From Trametopsis cervina (lineage: Eukaryota; Basidiomycota; Agaricomycetes; Polyporales; Irpicaceae), in the NCBI GenBank assembly GCA_022385755.1, contig MU278359.1, positions 1 through 64,000 of the forward strand: 64,000 nucleotides of DNA, written 5' to 3'. The notes below the pieces were generated by a model. The model did not search any database. It worked only from the letters and a program-made list of their open reading frames with translations, and was not told the origin of the DNA. A program made the translations under genes and the position numbers. Numbering within the stretch: position 1 is the first letter of the stretch; every line of letters begins with the position of its first letter. Of this stretch, positions 1 to 12,279 are shown in pieces.

Positions 1-1060
1 ATGTTGATCGGCTACACATTCTAACCAGTCAAGAGAAAATTAAAATACTAACCAGCTGCAAATTGTGACCGGCTGAAAAGAAATGAAACCACTGATCGGC
101 TACAGATACTGACCGGCCAAGGAGAAATAAAAATACTGACTGGCTACAAATTCTGACCGGCTGAGAAGAAATAAAATCACTGACCGGCTACAAATGCTGG
201 CCGGCTACACATTCTGACCGGTCAAGGAGAAATTAAAATACTGACTGGCTACAGATACCAATTAGCAAAGGAGAATTAAAGACACTGACCAGCTACAAAT
301 GCTGACCGGCTACAAATACTAATCAGCCACAGGGAAATAAACCTACTGACCAATCAAAGCTGCTATTCATTCAGCCAGTAGATACTATCACTACTGTTAA
401 GCTCGGCCGACCAATAAAATTACTGACCGGCCCAAACTGTTATTTATTCAGCTGATACATATTATCACTACTGTTAGGTTCGGCCGGCTGATATTAATGC
501 TGTATTATTTTCGGCCGGTCAATACTATTGTAGCCTTCTGAGCTATTATCACTCACGGCTGTCCAGTATTATTGTATTATAGCAAGCTGTTGTTTATTCA
601 GTTGACAAATACTGCTGTTACTATCAAGGCCGGCTGATCAATATTATCACTATCATTGAGTTCGGCCAGCTGATATTAAAGCATACTCTCTTCGGCCGAC
701 CAATATCAACACTACATTATTTTCGGCCGGTCAATACTATTGTAACCTTCTGAGCTATTATCACTCCCAGCTGTCCACTATTATTGCATTACAGTAAGCT
801 GTCATTTTTTCGGCCGACAGATATTATCATTACTATTGACTTCGGCTGACCAATTTCTTGCCCGGCCGGTCACCACTATCATGTTATAGCAGGTCCTTTT
901 GGTGTTCGGCTAGACAGTATTATCATACTATGTTGAACTTATATTTGTTTATCTCCCGACCAATACTATTGTAATATATACTTGCTTCATTTGCTTGATA
1001 TTATTGTGTTACTATACATAATCGGCCGAGGTCGGCCGCACGATAGCTATCATCTATTAA
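1..1060. repeat. Degenerate CGGCCG / tgaccggcta repeat region
   Basis: From 1 to about 360 the sequence is built from diverged copies of a short unit resembling tgaccggctacaaatactga, alternating with aaggagaaattaaa. From about 370 to 1040 the pattern changes to blocks carrying cggccggtcaatactatt and ctgttattattgt. A segment of about 90 bases starting near 504 is repeated with few changes near 712, about 208 bases downstream. No reading frame of note is present. This is non-coding repetitive DNA, possibly an old satellite or a decayed mobile element; its class cannot be told from the window. Confidence 0.8.
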
Positions 1061-1297
1061 TCCCATATTTTGTATGATATTACTGTGTTATATATCTTCA
1101 TGAGGACATTGGGCTGTATAGCGCAGTCCCGTGATCCAAAAACACGACCCCAGGAACCTGCTTCGCGCGACGCGTAACCTGCAATTATCATTCCAATACG
1201 CGTACACGCCCATCATCCGCATATAGCGCTTTCTGTAAGCTAAACCTTGTGCGCCCTTGTATTCGGACACGACGACGCGTATACTGTCTCTGCAACG

Positions 1298-3216
1298 ATG
1301 GCGACAATAGATACGCTGATCAAGGAGATCTACTTCGAAAAACAGGAGGAGGGCTCAATGCTCTGTGCCCAGCATGCTCTAAATTCTTTACTTCGTAAGT
1401 ATACGTCGCTTTCGTAAGCTCAGCCTCTAATCACGATATCGCAGAGGATGAATATGTTAGTCGCCACAGTTGCAGGCCGTACCATCGCGAACGCTGACAA
1501 AGGATCGCCTCTTCAGTTCACAGCGCCAGATTTGGCAGCGATTGCAAAGGAGCTGGATCAACTCGAGGAAGGCTATGATGACGCGAATTTCGGCGAGTCG
1601 AGCACGAATATGGACGATACTGGTGAGTAGTACATTGACATGACGGAACATTGATCCCTGACACGACATGAATAGGGTTCTTCTCCATTCAAGTGATCGA
1701 GGAGGCTTTGAAATCATGGAGCTTGAGGTATGTTGTGCATGGCTTAAGGACGGGATTCATCCTGACTCAGTCTGTGAAGTCTTCGTCGATGGCGGAGTGA
1801 AGCCATGCGCCCGTATCAAGACCGGCCACAGTGAGTGGCGTCGTTCGGTATAGCTCGGAACCCAGCCTGATACTTTTCACAGCTGTCAATTGGCCTTCAT
1901 ACTGAACTCACGGCAGCATTGGTATACATTGCGCCGCTTTGGTGAAGCCTCGCCCGACTTCACTCGGGACTCAGGAATAGGACATTGGTTCGATCTCAAT
2001 TCCTTTAACGCAAACCCGATGTGGATTGGCAAGACATTCCTCGGGATGACGCTACAGCAAGCGGAAACGGAAGGTGAGAAATGTTAACGTTCAAAGGCCC
2101 AGGCTCCTTGTGACCAAAATACCTGTACCAGGATACTCCGTTTTCGCAGTTGTCCAAGACGACCCTGCGAAACCCTTGGCATTACCTCGCAGCGAAGCAG
2201 ATTACATCGCCGCGTTCGTAACAGAAGACTCTCGACCAAGCGCAGCGTACAGGTCAGGAGCAACGCGCGCCGTGCAGTCGAGTAAGTTAGGGGTAGAAGA
2301 ACTCGACGATGAGGATGCCGAATTGCAGGCAGCATTGCAAGCATCAATATTAGGGGGCACGTTCTCCATACCTCCGTCGTTCGATCATCCCACTGGGCAG
2401 TCTTCCACGGCTTCTGGCTCCTCTGGTCCTACGCCCGCGGCGATTCTGCCTCGAGCACCATTCCGAAGTATACACGATGGCTCTAACCTACCTCCGCCGA
2501 CACACATTGCTGACGAAGACTTTGACATGCTCGAAGAGGATCCTGATTATCCCCCTGTCATACCCCCTCAGCCTACTATTAGCGACGATCTAGACCCATT
2601 AGCCGCGAGTCGCGCCCGCAACCAAGCATACATGCAGCAAGTCATGCGTGAACAAGAAGAAGCACTGCGCGAGTCTAGGCAAGCGGAAATGGCAGCTGTG
2701 CAAGCCGGATATAGAACAAGACGGCCGAACCCTCGTCAACAGGAAGAAGATGACGAGTTACAACGTGCCATTGAGGCGAGCCGTGTTCTGCATGAGGCGC
2801 AGGGCTCAAGTGCCGTCCACCGTGCCGACGACGTCCTCGACATAGATGATGAAGATGTGAACGTTCCCAGACAAGAGTATTCTCGACAGCCGTTATCAGC
2901 TGTTCATGGAAATGATAGAGTGTACGATGATGATGACGAAGAACTTCAAGCTGCACTGCGCGCATCATTGGCGGACGTACCATCCGGCTTCACAGTGCCA
3001 GCCACGCCCCCTCGTTCTGCTCCTCCACTTCCCACCGACCCCGTCACCCCTGTCACGCCGGCGCTGCCACAAAGTACGGGAGCGACGCCTGACGATGAGC
3101 GTGACATTGAGACCGAGACCGAGTCGGAAGCGGATACAGCAGTCGATGAAGAAGAGCGTCGGCAAGTGACTATGGAAGAGATGAGGCGAAAGCGATTGGA
3201 GAGGTTTGGCGGGTAA
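1298..3216 (+). CDS. Ataxin-3-like deubiquitinase (Josephin domain plus UIMs)
   Basis: Predicted 530-residue cysteine protease that removes or edits ubiquitin chains. Exons: 1298-1394, 1445-1455, 1517-1622, 1676-1727, 1780-1830, 1883-2073, 2132-3216. The Josephin domain fills about residues 1-185. Gln16 and Cys23 lie in KQEEGSMLCAQH, His118 in RQHWYTL and Asn145 in HWFDLNS, so the expected catalytic set is complete. Three ubiquitin-interacting motifs of the ELQAAL.AS type follow at about 230-243, 374-388 and 434-448, separated by acidic and proline-rich linkers. The second exon is only 11 bases; without it the frame breaks inside the conserved Josephin core. The protein is longer than human ataxin-3 because of its linkers and has no polyglutamine tract. 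A homologue is expected to act in cytosol and nucleus in protein quality control. Confidence 0.93.
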
Positions 3217-3809
3217 GTGCGAGGTGGATTCAAGGTGATGCTAGCCTTCTATTGCTCGTTTGCGCATTTGTATCATCGCACACTGTTTGTGGTATTGAAC
3301 CTTTGATCGGCCAGTTCATTGCTTGGAGTGTGTGATTGCCAAGACCTTGCATGTCCGCCAAGATTCGACAACCAGTGCGTGTCCGCCAAGACTTACGCAA
3401 CTCATTTCGATGTGCTTGGGCGAGCAGCTAATCTTATCTTCGGACTAGGGGAAGCTCATATGCGCAAGCTATGTTTGTCTTTAACTCTGGTATATATAGT
3501 CCATCGGTGCATGGGCTGGCTTCAAACACAGCCAGCATGCCAGGCAAGTCGTTGAAGAGCATGCCCACTGACTGGTACGTACAGCCCAGCTCTCCCCTAC
3601 TTTTCAGTGCAGTCGGCCATTGCAGTTGTCTATCATTTGTGAAAGGAGCGTCAGAGCTCAAAACACTAAGACAATTAAGCCTGAGATTAGAAAGCACCCA
3701 GTATACTTACGCGGACATGCATAACACCCAGTATCATCAGCTTATGTCGACCGTCCCGACTTTTGACTTATAAACCTGACTACCTGTCTGGGCGCTTGAC
3801 ACGCGCGCA
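3217..3809. other. Intergenic stretch
   Basis: No gene seen. The stretch lies between two plus-strand genes and should contain the 3' end of the Josephin transcript and the promoter of the next gene. Confidence 0.5.
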
Positions 3810-5607
3810 ATGTCTCTCTCAACCACATCCACCGCTACATATGTTCTGACAAAGTACTCGCGGGCGTACCCGTCGCCTGCAAATGCGAACGAAGCGGATG
3901 TAGAATGGCAGCATTTTACTAACCCTATTATCCGGTTGGTCTTAGACATCAAGAAGGCAGCTGATGGCGAACTCGACTCGTATCGCGTGAGGGTGCTGTG
4001 GTCATTAAGCACAGGAATAGAACCAGACGCCATGGACATCGATCAGCCTGAGGTCGTCTTTGTGAGTTTCTGAAGTTGAATCTTGTCACATTGCTTTCTT
4101 CACACCGCTCTCTTTCACGAGCAGGAAGACGTTGACTTATTGGCGTTCTCTCCGCAACAAACGCAATCGGAATCTCAAGCTCATAACTTTGCGCTGCACG
4201 GTCTTCCGTTAAAAGCCGTCCATTGTGAATCCGTAGTCGGCATGCGATATATGCATCCTCGTGTGATCAGTCACGATGCGACACCGGTATATTCTCCGCG
4301 TACACCCTTACTATATGCGCTTATTTTTGCGCATCAGAGCTACCGTAGGTTCCAAGTCAACTTCCAGCAGACATCGGATGCGGCAAGCTTCATTGATGCC
4401 ATCCGACATGTATGCCCTTGCAAATCAAACGCTCCTGGTCCTGGTCCTGGTCTTGCTGCACGTTCTATGCCAATGACTTCTGCGTCTGTTACCTCCGGCT
4501 CTAATGCTATGCAACCGCCGAAACTTCCTATGAGTGCGGTGAAGCGTCCTATGCGTCCATCGATAACCATGCAAGTGCCTACTCTACCGCGTCGTGCTCC
4601 TGCTTCGAGGTTGCCTCCTGCGCCAAGTATGTTGCGATCCCTAGCATCATCTGAACAGCCTGCGGTACCGCATGGCGCGCATTCTCAAATTATCTCATCC
4701 TCTGGTGTACCAAACATGAACCACTCCGCTAACACAACTACTGTGCAACCAGCGTCTCGCCAATCTCATCTGTCTTCCACGGCCGTCACGCCTTTGCTCT
4801 CTCGCTCTCAAACTCTTGCTACTGCATCCGGAACGGCTGCTGTGCAAGACTTGCGCTCGACTCAGCCTTTACATCAACCCTTCAGTGCACCGTCACAACT
4901 AAACTATAGCTATTCCGACATCTTCGACTCTGGAGGCGGAAATTATCCCGAATCACAGGTTCCCACTCATTCAACTGATATGAACGTGCACTTGACTCCT
5001 GGTCTCGCATCCTCTGGGCTGGAACAAAGTGCTGTTGTACCTGCGGTTGAACTTTCCGATCACGACACTGGTTCTCTTGCATCGTCTGGATCTTCACATG
5101 CTGCCAGCTATTCGGCATCATTGGTCGCTTCTTCGAACCCAGTAGCCAGGGACCCTCAACAAGGTACGTTGCGGACACAGAGCCCATCAATCTCAATAAT
5201 TTTATATTGTTTTCCATCTAATGTCAAGCGGCGCAACCAGCCGTTGCTGCCCCGTCTTCAACCCAAGCATCGTCTGTCCCTTCAAGCCCTGCGGGCCATT
5301 CGTCGAACATGCTATCTGGATCGCGTCCCTCATCTGGCCTTGTTGGCCTCACCGCAGATGCTATATCTGCCGGACCAGAGCCTGCGAAGGATATCATTGC
5401 CGCTCTGCAAGAAGAGACAGCATTGTACAAACTTCCTCGAAAAGAGCTTGAGTTTCTCGTGGCTAGTATTGTCAGGGAAGAGGGGTTCGCACAGCTGGTC
5501 AGTGTGATATGACGTTGTTCATAGGAATCTTAACTCACATATCCGGACAGCTTGAGTCTCTAGATAGCCTGTGGAAGGTCAAGGCGTTTGTAGGGATACA
5601 GCCATGA
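3810..5607 (+). CDS. Probable Rec114-like meiotic recombination protein
   Basis: Predicted 538 residues from exons 3810-4061, 4125-5163, 5229-5497 and 5551-5607. The N-terminal 170 or so residues look like a compact beta-rich (PH-type) domain ending in the helix after SYRRFQVNFQ. A long Ser/Pro/Thr-rich disordered middle follows (about 190-480). A short conserved-looking helical end reads LPRKELEFLVASIVREEGF, then LLESLDSLWKVKAFVG across the last intron. An N-terminal PH domain, a disordered linker and a short C-terminal helix is the known plan of Rec114/Rec7, which with Mei4 promotes Spo11 double-strand breaks in meiosis. The assignment rests on this architecture and remembered motif similarity. 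The C-terminal tail only appears if the last small intron is spliced. It could instead be another PH-type basidiomycete protein. Confidence 0.5.
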
Positions 5608-6467
5608 CCAGAGGGTATCAAACTATTTTTGTAACGCTACGTTGTTCTATAAAAAGTTTACCAAGATGAAATGACTGATACGATTCAGCACGTAACTTCG
5701 ACAACCTTATCTGCGACAAGGCTGGAGGATGGTCAGCACAAATGCAGCCCCTCTCTACAGCTGATAAGTACAGATCAACGGCCTCAGCTGACGCTTTACT
5801 CCCAGGACACCAACATGTCTTCACCAATAGAGCCATTGTCAACGGCAAGTATTTGTCTAGTCTCGAAGATTCCGTATTCGATCAACACGTACACCAGGGG
5901 CTATAGCTTCTCCATCCCTCGCCAGTCGGAGGCGATCCATTCAATGTCTCCCGGGTACTCGCTTCTGCTTCGTGCTTTTCGGCACGGTCCCTCGAGTCTG
6001 CATTGCGCGACCTCGTTGAAGGCAACGGACATCTGCGCAGATAGGGTGGGGTATGGCGCGAATGAAGGAACCAATGTGGTAAGCCGAATCGTATGGCGAT
6101 ATTTGCTCATCGTACTCCCGCCTCGCATCGCGAGCGTGGAGTGATGTATGATATTACCGCGGTTTTGTAGCTTGCATGATCTGCAAGCTGTCATTGTCAT
6201 TTTCAGGGAAAGCAAATTGAAGCTCGTGTTGACACTTTTCATTACAGGCTTCCCGACAACGTGACTACGGACCGCTCACGTATGCGAATGTGAGTGTTAG
6301 TTTGCTCGTTATGTTCAAATCTCGTAGGTGTTCAAACGCTGAATCTCTCTCCCTAGCTGCATCTCGCAGGCGGTCTATAAATACACCAAAGGCAGAGTCC
6401 AACTCAATGTACATTCCCTCCATTTACACTTTCTCTTCCACTCGATTACCCGTTTTTCGTTCTAATT
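5608..6467. other. Intergenic stretch
   Basis: No supported gene. The longest open frame (5671-6144, plus) has no recognisable motif and lacks the intron pattern of its neighbours, so it is treated as chance. Confidence 0.5.
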
Positions 6468-8043
6468 ATGGAGCACTTGCAGAGCAAGGCCACCCCCAAG
6501 TCGTCGCCGCCCACTGTCCAATGGAAGGAAAAGATACAGTATGTCTGTCGGATGTTACCTTTGTCCAACTGCTCACGTCGGTATAGCCTATTTTCCTGGC
6601 AATGGCATTCTGTGGTCATGGCCACTGGCGCATGTTCCTCGCTATTGCATAGCTTTCCGTACGGTGCAGGCACCTTCGGATTCGAGGTCATGACTCTCGC
6701 GTCGTTTTTGCTGGACCTTGTGTTTTTTGTTCTACTCTGCATTTGGGCCATCCTGCGCTGCGTTATGTTCCCGGAGGTACTTTACTTCCATATCGTTAAT
6801 ACCTCGCAATATTCATTGCACTTTATGACAGGATCGAGCTTCCATTCTTACCGACCCCGCAAAGAGCTTGTTCATTGGCTTCTTTGTCAATGGCATTGCC
6901 TCCCTGATCAATGCGGCATTGGTACGTCGCTTTGTATGACGTCTTATATCCTCGAGCTCAACGTCACTTCGGTAGACCGTAAACAGAGACTGGGGTACCG
7001 GAAGACTTGCCCTCCTCTATACCCTCTGGGGTTTATGGTGGGTAGACTGCACCCTCTCATGCATAATTGCCTTCGGTTTGGTGTACGTTATGATGGGTCA
7101 AAACTCCCGAGATTTGTCAAAGATCGGTCCAGTGTGGATGGTACCCATCATAACACTTATCACCGCGTCCTCCTCGGGAGGTTTATTCACTCGAGCACTT
7201 ATACCTCTGGCTCCGAAATGTGCCATGATCTCTACCGGCGTGTCGTTCACACTGCTGGCCATTGGCCTCTCATTCACAATGATGCTCACCACCGCCTTCC
7301 TCTTGCGTCTCTACCTCTACGGGCCGCTTGAATCCAACATCGTACTCACGACGTTCACGACTCTCACGCCCCTCGGACAAGGCGGGTTCTCCCTGCTTAT
7401 TAACGGGCAGAACCTTGAGAGTCTATTCCCTGCTACGGATGCGGCGACTCAGCTCACCGGACGCGTCCTGTTTCCGATCTGCATCTGCGGGGCGTACGTG
7501 CTGTGGAGCATGGGTGTCGCATGGATCGCAGTCGCCTGCTTCTCCATTCGGCGGCGCATGGCGAATTTCCCTCGGTTCACTATCACATCGTGGTGTGTCA
7601 TCGTGCCCAACGCCGGGTTTGCGCTGCTGTCCTTGCAGCTCGCCGTGGTGCTGGACAACGAGTTCTTCCGCATGTTCGGGGCCGTATGGGCATGCATCGT
7701 GTTTACACTGTTCCTTGGCATCTTCGGTCGAACCATCCCTGGTATAATTAACGGGTCGATGTTCAGGCCCACATCCCCGCAAAAGAAGGAGCCTCCAAAT
7801 GTGGAACAAACCATCCCTACTCCTACCTCTGCCTCTGTCCCCGCGCAAGTGGTAGCGGGTCCGGATATTATTGCGCAGAAAGGCGGTCGGAACCTTGATG
7901 ATGGGCGACCTTCGCTGAGTAGACCGCCGAGCTATAATGCGCTTCCCTACGCTGCGAATCTCCAGGACCTTGAAGCTGCAGTGGAGAAGCTTCTGCAAGA
8001 ATTCGAAGAGCCTTTGCCAGACCAATCGAAAGCACAGAGTTGA
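6468..8043 (+). CDS. C4-dicarboxylate/malate transporter (Mae1/TehA/SLAC1 family)
   Basis: Predicted 472-residue polytopic membrane protein from exons 6468-6538, 6587-6776, 6832-6921 and 6976-8043. The first intron joins KEKIH to LFSWQWHSVVMATGACSSLL, which matches the start of the first membrane helix of fission yeast Mae1-type carriers (aromatic-rich, then M-[ST]-T-G). About ten hydrophobic segments follow, including FIGFFVNGIASLINAAL and the glycine-rich TPLGQGGFSLLINGQ near residue 240. The last 75 residues are a polar cytosolic tail rich in Pro, Ser and Gln. Members carry malate or other C4 dicarboxylates, or sulfite (Ssu1), across the plasma membrane. The substrate cannot be decided from sequence alone. 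Confidence 0.85.
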
Positions 8044-8929
8044 TTGCAACGCTACTGTACTTCGGCGGGACAGTTGTCTGATTATTAAGGTAACACAACC
8101 TGATAGTTCGTATGTCTTATGTCCATCCATCCCTTTATTGCACAATAGTGTAAGACATGATGTTATAGAGGGGCGGGTAACTAATTCTGCTACTTAATAA
8201 TACAAGTCGTATAGTTTATTTCCTCATGTACATATTCGCTGGACAATGATATGACTGGATTACTTATCGTTAATAATAACATGTTCGTCAAGAAGGAAAG
8301 GGAAAAAACATGCCTAGCCATACCACGAATAGCAACTACTCGTTTCGATCGAGTGACCTCGGGGTTATGAGCCCCGCGCGCTACCCCTGCGCCAAGTTGC
8401 TTTACAAACAACAGACAGCAGTAGTATATAGCCACCTAACCTTCAGGCATCCGACAAACGGCGTCGTCAGTATCTATCGAGGTGTCTTCAACATCGTCTC
8501 TTTAGCACATATACAAGGATCATCCCGCCGCTCTTAGTGAGTGTACTGCATATCTGTAGTCAAGGAGAAGCTGAACCATTTGAGACCTTACAGCTTGCAT
8601 GCCCCACTGAGCTAAGTTGACTATTCCGTCCATTGTAATAAAATGAATAACAAGGCTGCGTTCCATTGATCCCAGTCTAGATTACAAGCGAAATAGGTCC
8701 CAACGTAGAATACGAATAAGGTACTGGTTGAAGCCGACCACAGCATGTCCAAACCGGAGAAGACCCGAGCGAATAGAAAATAGTCAAACCCAGAAGGGCC
8801 CTTCAAAGCCACCCAGTGGAGAATAAAAATAAGGGAAAACACCGAGAATATCATAAAAGGAAGGTAGGATTTCTGTTTGTGCTTATGCTTGTGGGGTGCC
8901 GCAGCGGTGAGGGCTGCGGCGCCAGGCAG
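8044..8929. other. Convergent intergenic stretch
   Basis: Lies between two genes that converge, so it should hold both 3' untranslated regions. The only item of note is a 77-residue very hydrophobic open frame on the minus strand (8621-8854), with no recognised family and no clear promoter; it is not called as a gene. Confidence 0.4.
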
Positions 8930-10610
8930 TCAATGCTGCTGGTGCTGTTCCAAGAGGGCGTCGGCGACTTCGGCTTTCAGCCATCGGCTGACGATGTCCT
9001 TGCCTTGCGGGTTGCCCTCGCATAGCTGAAGAACGTCCAGGATGCGCTGGCCTACAGCAGGGACGCACTCCTCCGCTCGGCCGAACCCGCTCAAGCAGCC
9101 ATTGCGATACGCCTGCTCGCTCATACCGAGCATGCTGGCAACAGTGCGTTCCTGGGTAGAGGCATTGGAGATAGGCGGGAACACAAAGGCCCGAAGCAGA
9201 ACCGGCAAGGCGACGAGCACAGGTATGTCGGTCGTCAGTGCCTGGAGTTCAGTCGAAAGGTTGAGGACCGCAGCTGTGCCTGCCCTGCCGGCTTGTATGA
9301 ACTCCAGGAGAGCAACTAGAGAGCTGAGCGAGTCATAGCCATCGTCCACAGCCTCGCGCGCCAGAGCGTGACTGGGCCGCGGAAGCATAGCTAGCAGGTC
9401 GTACAGCGACTTGGCATCGCCCGCGAGGGTCGACTTCGTCGTAGCGCTAGGCGGAGAAGGGGGTCGTGAGGGGGGAAGCTTCAGCGTGAAGCGACTGGCG
9501 GGAGGAGTCGGCGGCGGAGTCGACGAGGAGCTGCGGCGTTTCATATCCTTCAGCGTCTTCATTCCCGCAGGCGGAGAGCCAGGTGGAGTGAGCGAAGCAG
9601 CTGGAACGGGTCGGTTGCACAATGCAACGAGTCCACGCCAGAGCAGGGAGATGATAAGGGATGCCATGCTGCTTTCTGCCGTAGCACATGTGATGTAGCG
9701 CGTCAGTGCCCGCGCATACACTGGCATGACAGAAGTCAGATAGACGATGCTGGGGTGAGAGGCAGATATCTTGGTGGCTCCTGCAGTCCTCGCGACGACG
9801 TTCGAAGGCTGCTCGAGGCCTTCGATATGCGGGCAGAGGTCATTCTTGATAGCGGTTACCAGGGGCTCGATGACGCGCTTAACGGTGGACACTAGGCTGT
9901 CTCGTATACCTTTGAGCCCGTCACCCCGCATATCGCCGTCCTGGGTTCCTAAGCCAAGCTCGTCGAACGTGTCAAGCACCTCACCAGCGAATGTAGCTAG
10001 CCCGAGGGCGTGTAGCTGGGTCGCATTCGGGTTGGGTGCCTGAACAGTAGGTAGCGCGGGCGACAGGAATGCAGCAGAGGCGATGAGGGGAATCAATTGA
10101 CCGGACAGGTTAGTGACGAGCACTGACAAGGGACGGTGCAGCGTGCGGACGACTGCACGGTGAAGATGAGGGTCGTTGCGAGTAGATTCAATTTCACTAC
10201 ATGCATCGCCGGAACGGTGAGGATGGAAATGAAAGACACACGAGAACAATGGGGACGTACGTTGCGATCAAGTCACCTAATGCGCGACCCCGACCTGCAG
10301 GAATCGGACGACGACCGCCTAGCATCTCGCCTGGGACTCCAGGGCCCATCGGTTGAGCCAAGGCTTTGGAAATAGCCTCGCTGAGCTTCAAACTAAGCAA
10401 CTCCATGTACGACCCGTCGTGTACCAGTGACGGGGAAGGCTGTGTCAAAGGCGACGTGGTGCGCTTGAAGTTGGAGAACGACAGCTTAGACATTGGGCGG
10501 GGGAGCCTTTCGTTGGGGGCAGTGGAGTCCGGTCTGGTCGGAGGACCAGGCGCGGGAGAGGTGGGCCTGCTGGTCGGCTTGAGGAACGAAGGGGTCTTGA
10601 GGGCGTACAT
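8930..10610 (-). CDS. Basidiomycete conserved-type hypothetical protein, helical
   Basis: Predicted 538 residues; exon 1 is 10610-10261 and exon 2 is 10196-8930, with a clean 64-base GT-AG intron that restores the frame at DLIATEIES. Residues 1-60 are Pro/Ser/Thr-rich. The centre (about 115-290) is predicted helical and fairly hydrophobic without clear membrane spans (for example SLIISLLWRGLVALCNRP). A Pro/Ser-rich linker with PPGSPPAGMK and TPPPTPPASR follows, then a second helical domain to the end. No catalytic motif or known domain is recognised. The two-lobed helical layout could suit a scaffold or vesicle-traffic protein, but that is only a guess. GC-rich coding sequence and a good open frame make it a real gene. 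Confidence 0.75.
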
Positions 10611-12279
10611 CTCGTCTATTGTGAGCAGAAGCTATATATGATATATGCTCCCAGCTGGTTGTGAGTGAATGTGCTAGAAGGCGCGTGCGTGTTGGTCTAT
10701 GAGTGGAGAGCGGACGGAGCAGACGAGCTGGATCCGACAAGTTGGAAGAGGGAAATTATCCCATATGTGAGATTTACGGTCAGCGGAGGGGCAGTAGACT
10801 GTTGTGAAGAGCAAGCGGGCCCTAAGGAGGCCTGTCTGTGTCTACAAGAAGGAAAGCAAGTGGTCCAAAGAGAATGTTGTTAATCTGAGGCCTAGAGGGG
10901 GGTCAGCGCATACGTTGCAGGCGACCTGGCAGGAGGTCGAGAGCCGAGCTTCACGTACCTGACGAGTGAGTTGTCTAGCATAGAAAGGGACAGTGTTGGC
11001 AAGATGAATAATGTCTGCGGGTGCAGGCGTTGGGCGGGGGAGAAGAAAGGCGAACCCTTACAAAATTCAGAAAACTTCCGGGCGGTATATATGATTCTTG
11101 GTTTCCCACGCCTCGGCTCGCTCTTGGGACCGGGTGCTCGGCTTTTCTCCATTGAGCCCTCTTCCTTCCGCCGTCCGGCTGCTCTTGTCTGTCTCTTTGT
11201 CTTCTGCCACTCATGGTTGACTCACGCCGTTCATATGACTCTCCGACCGCCAAGCTGCGGCACGCTCACACAAGACTGCCGATGGAAACTGGGATAATCC
11301 CCGCAGCATGCTCAGCCACTCACAACTCGGCTTGCTGTGTATCTTTGTCTGTCGGCGAGAGGCGTAGTCTGGGCTGTTCCCTAACATCTTACAACCGCGC
11401 GCACAAGGATCGTCCAAGCCAACAGCAGAACGAGCTTTATACCCCTGATGAAGACTCATTCACGCTGGTCTGCGGCCGCCAATGAGACTGGGCCTATCAC
11501 CACCCTCGACCCTCGCAACGATATGACCTAGCACCTGCAGTTAGCACTTGTACTTCCCCAGTAGTCCAGAAGTTCTGCCCGTCGGCTTATCATATTGCGG
11601 ACGTGCCACTACATGATGAATTGGCTCGTGGGTCAGTCATCTATCATTGCTATCTGTTTCTGCCTGAGCCACCCGCCCAGAAGTACTTGTGCGGACTAAT
11701 CGCTGTCTTTAGTACATCTGTCATTGTGAGAGCGGCGAATGACCGCAGATGGCCAGTTCCGACGTTACAATGCGGATACAGTTGCCAGCGCACTAGAAGT
11801 TTCCTATCTCACCCGCAGGTGTACGGTAATGCGTACCTGCATACGTCCAAGGGCCTCGATTCTTGACTTCTTGCACCAGAAACCTGCCAAATGCTCGTAC
11901 ACGATTCCAAGCCTTCACACGGTCATGTACATCCTTTTCTGCGTTCACATGCTGTCTTATATAGCCCGTCAAGCCCACACGCGTCTGCAGGGACTGGCGA
12001 CTCCCTTGCTATGTTCGTAACCCTAGCATCGATATCATTACCCAATCTAGGAGCGTCGCTCGTGATGACCCATTTGTACGGCGATGATTGAAAGATATTG
12101 AATCTGATAGCCTACCGAGCTTGTAATCCAGAAATTAGGATGAGGTCAACAGAAGACGTTTGAACTCGTGAGTGCCACGATCCTATGAGATAGATGTGCA
12201 AAAATACTTCAGCATGATGATGTTCCTTTATTAGATGACAGTAATGTCATGGATGACTTCTTCACAAACAGCATCCCTT
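10611..12279. other. Intergenic stretch with probable minus-strand promoter
   Basis: No coding region supported. Read on the minus strand, a TATA-like catatata (about 11084-11093) is followed by a pyrimidine-rich stretch around 11030-11060 and a donor-like cag/gtacgt near 10960. This would fit a transcript start and a 5' untranslated intron for the gene at 10610, although the distance to its start codon is long (about 480 bases). The remainder, about 11300-12279, shows nothing identifiable. Confidence 0.35.

Noticed and set aside
5671..6144. 157-codon plus-strand frame
   Set aside because: No motif, no plausible start context, and sequence composition like the surrounding spacer.
7423..8145. 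240-codon minus-strand frame
   Set aside because: Antisense to the Mae1-type transporter, no motif.
8621..8854. 77-codon hydrophobic minus-strand frame
   Set aside because: Could be a small membrane protein, but there is no family match or promoter, and it lies in a convergent 3' region.
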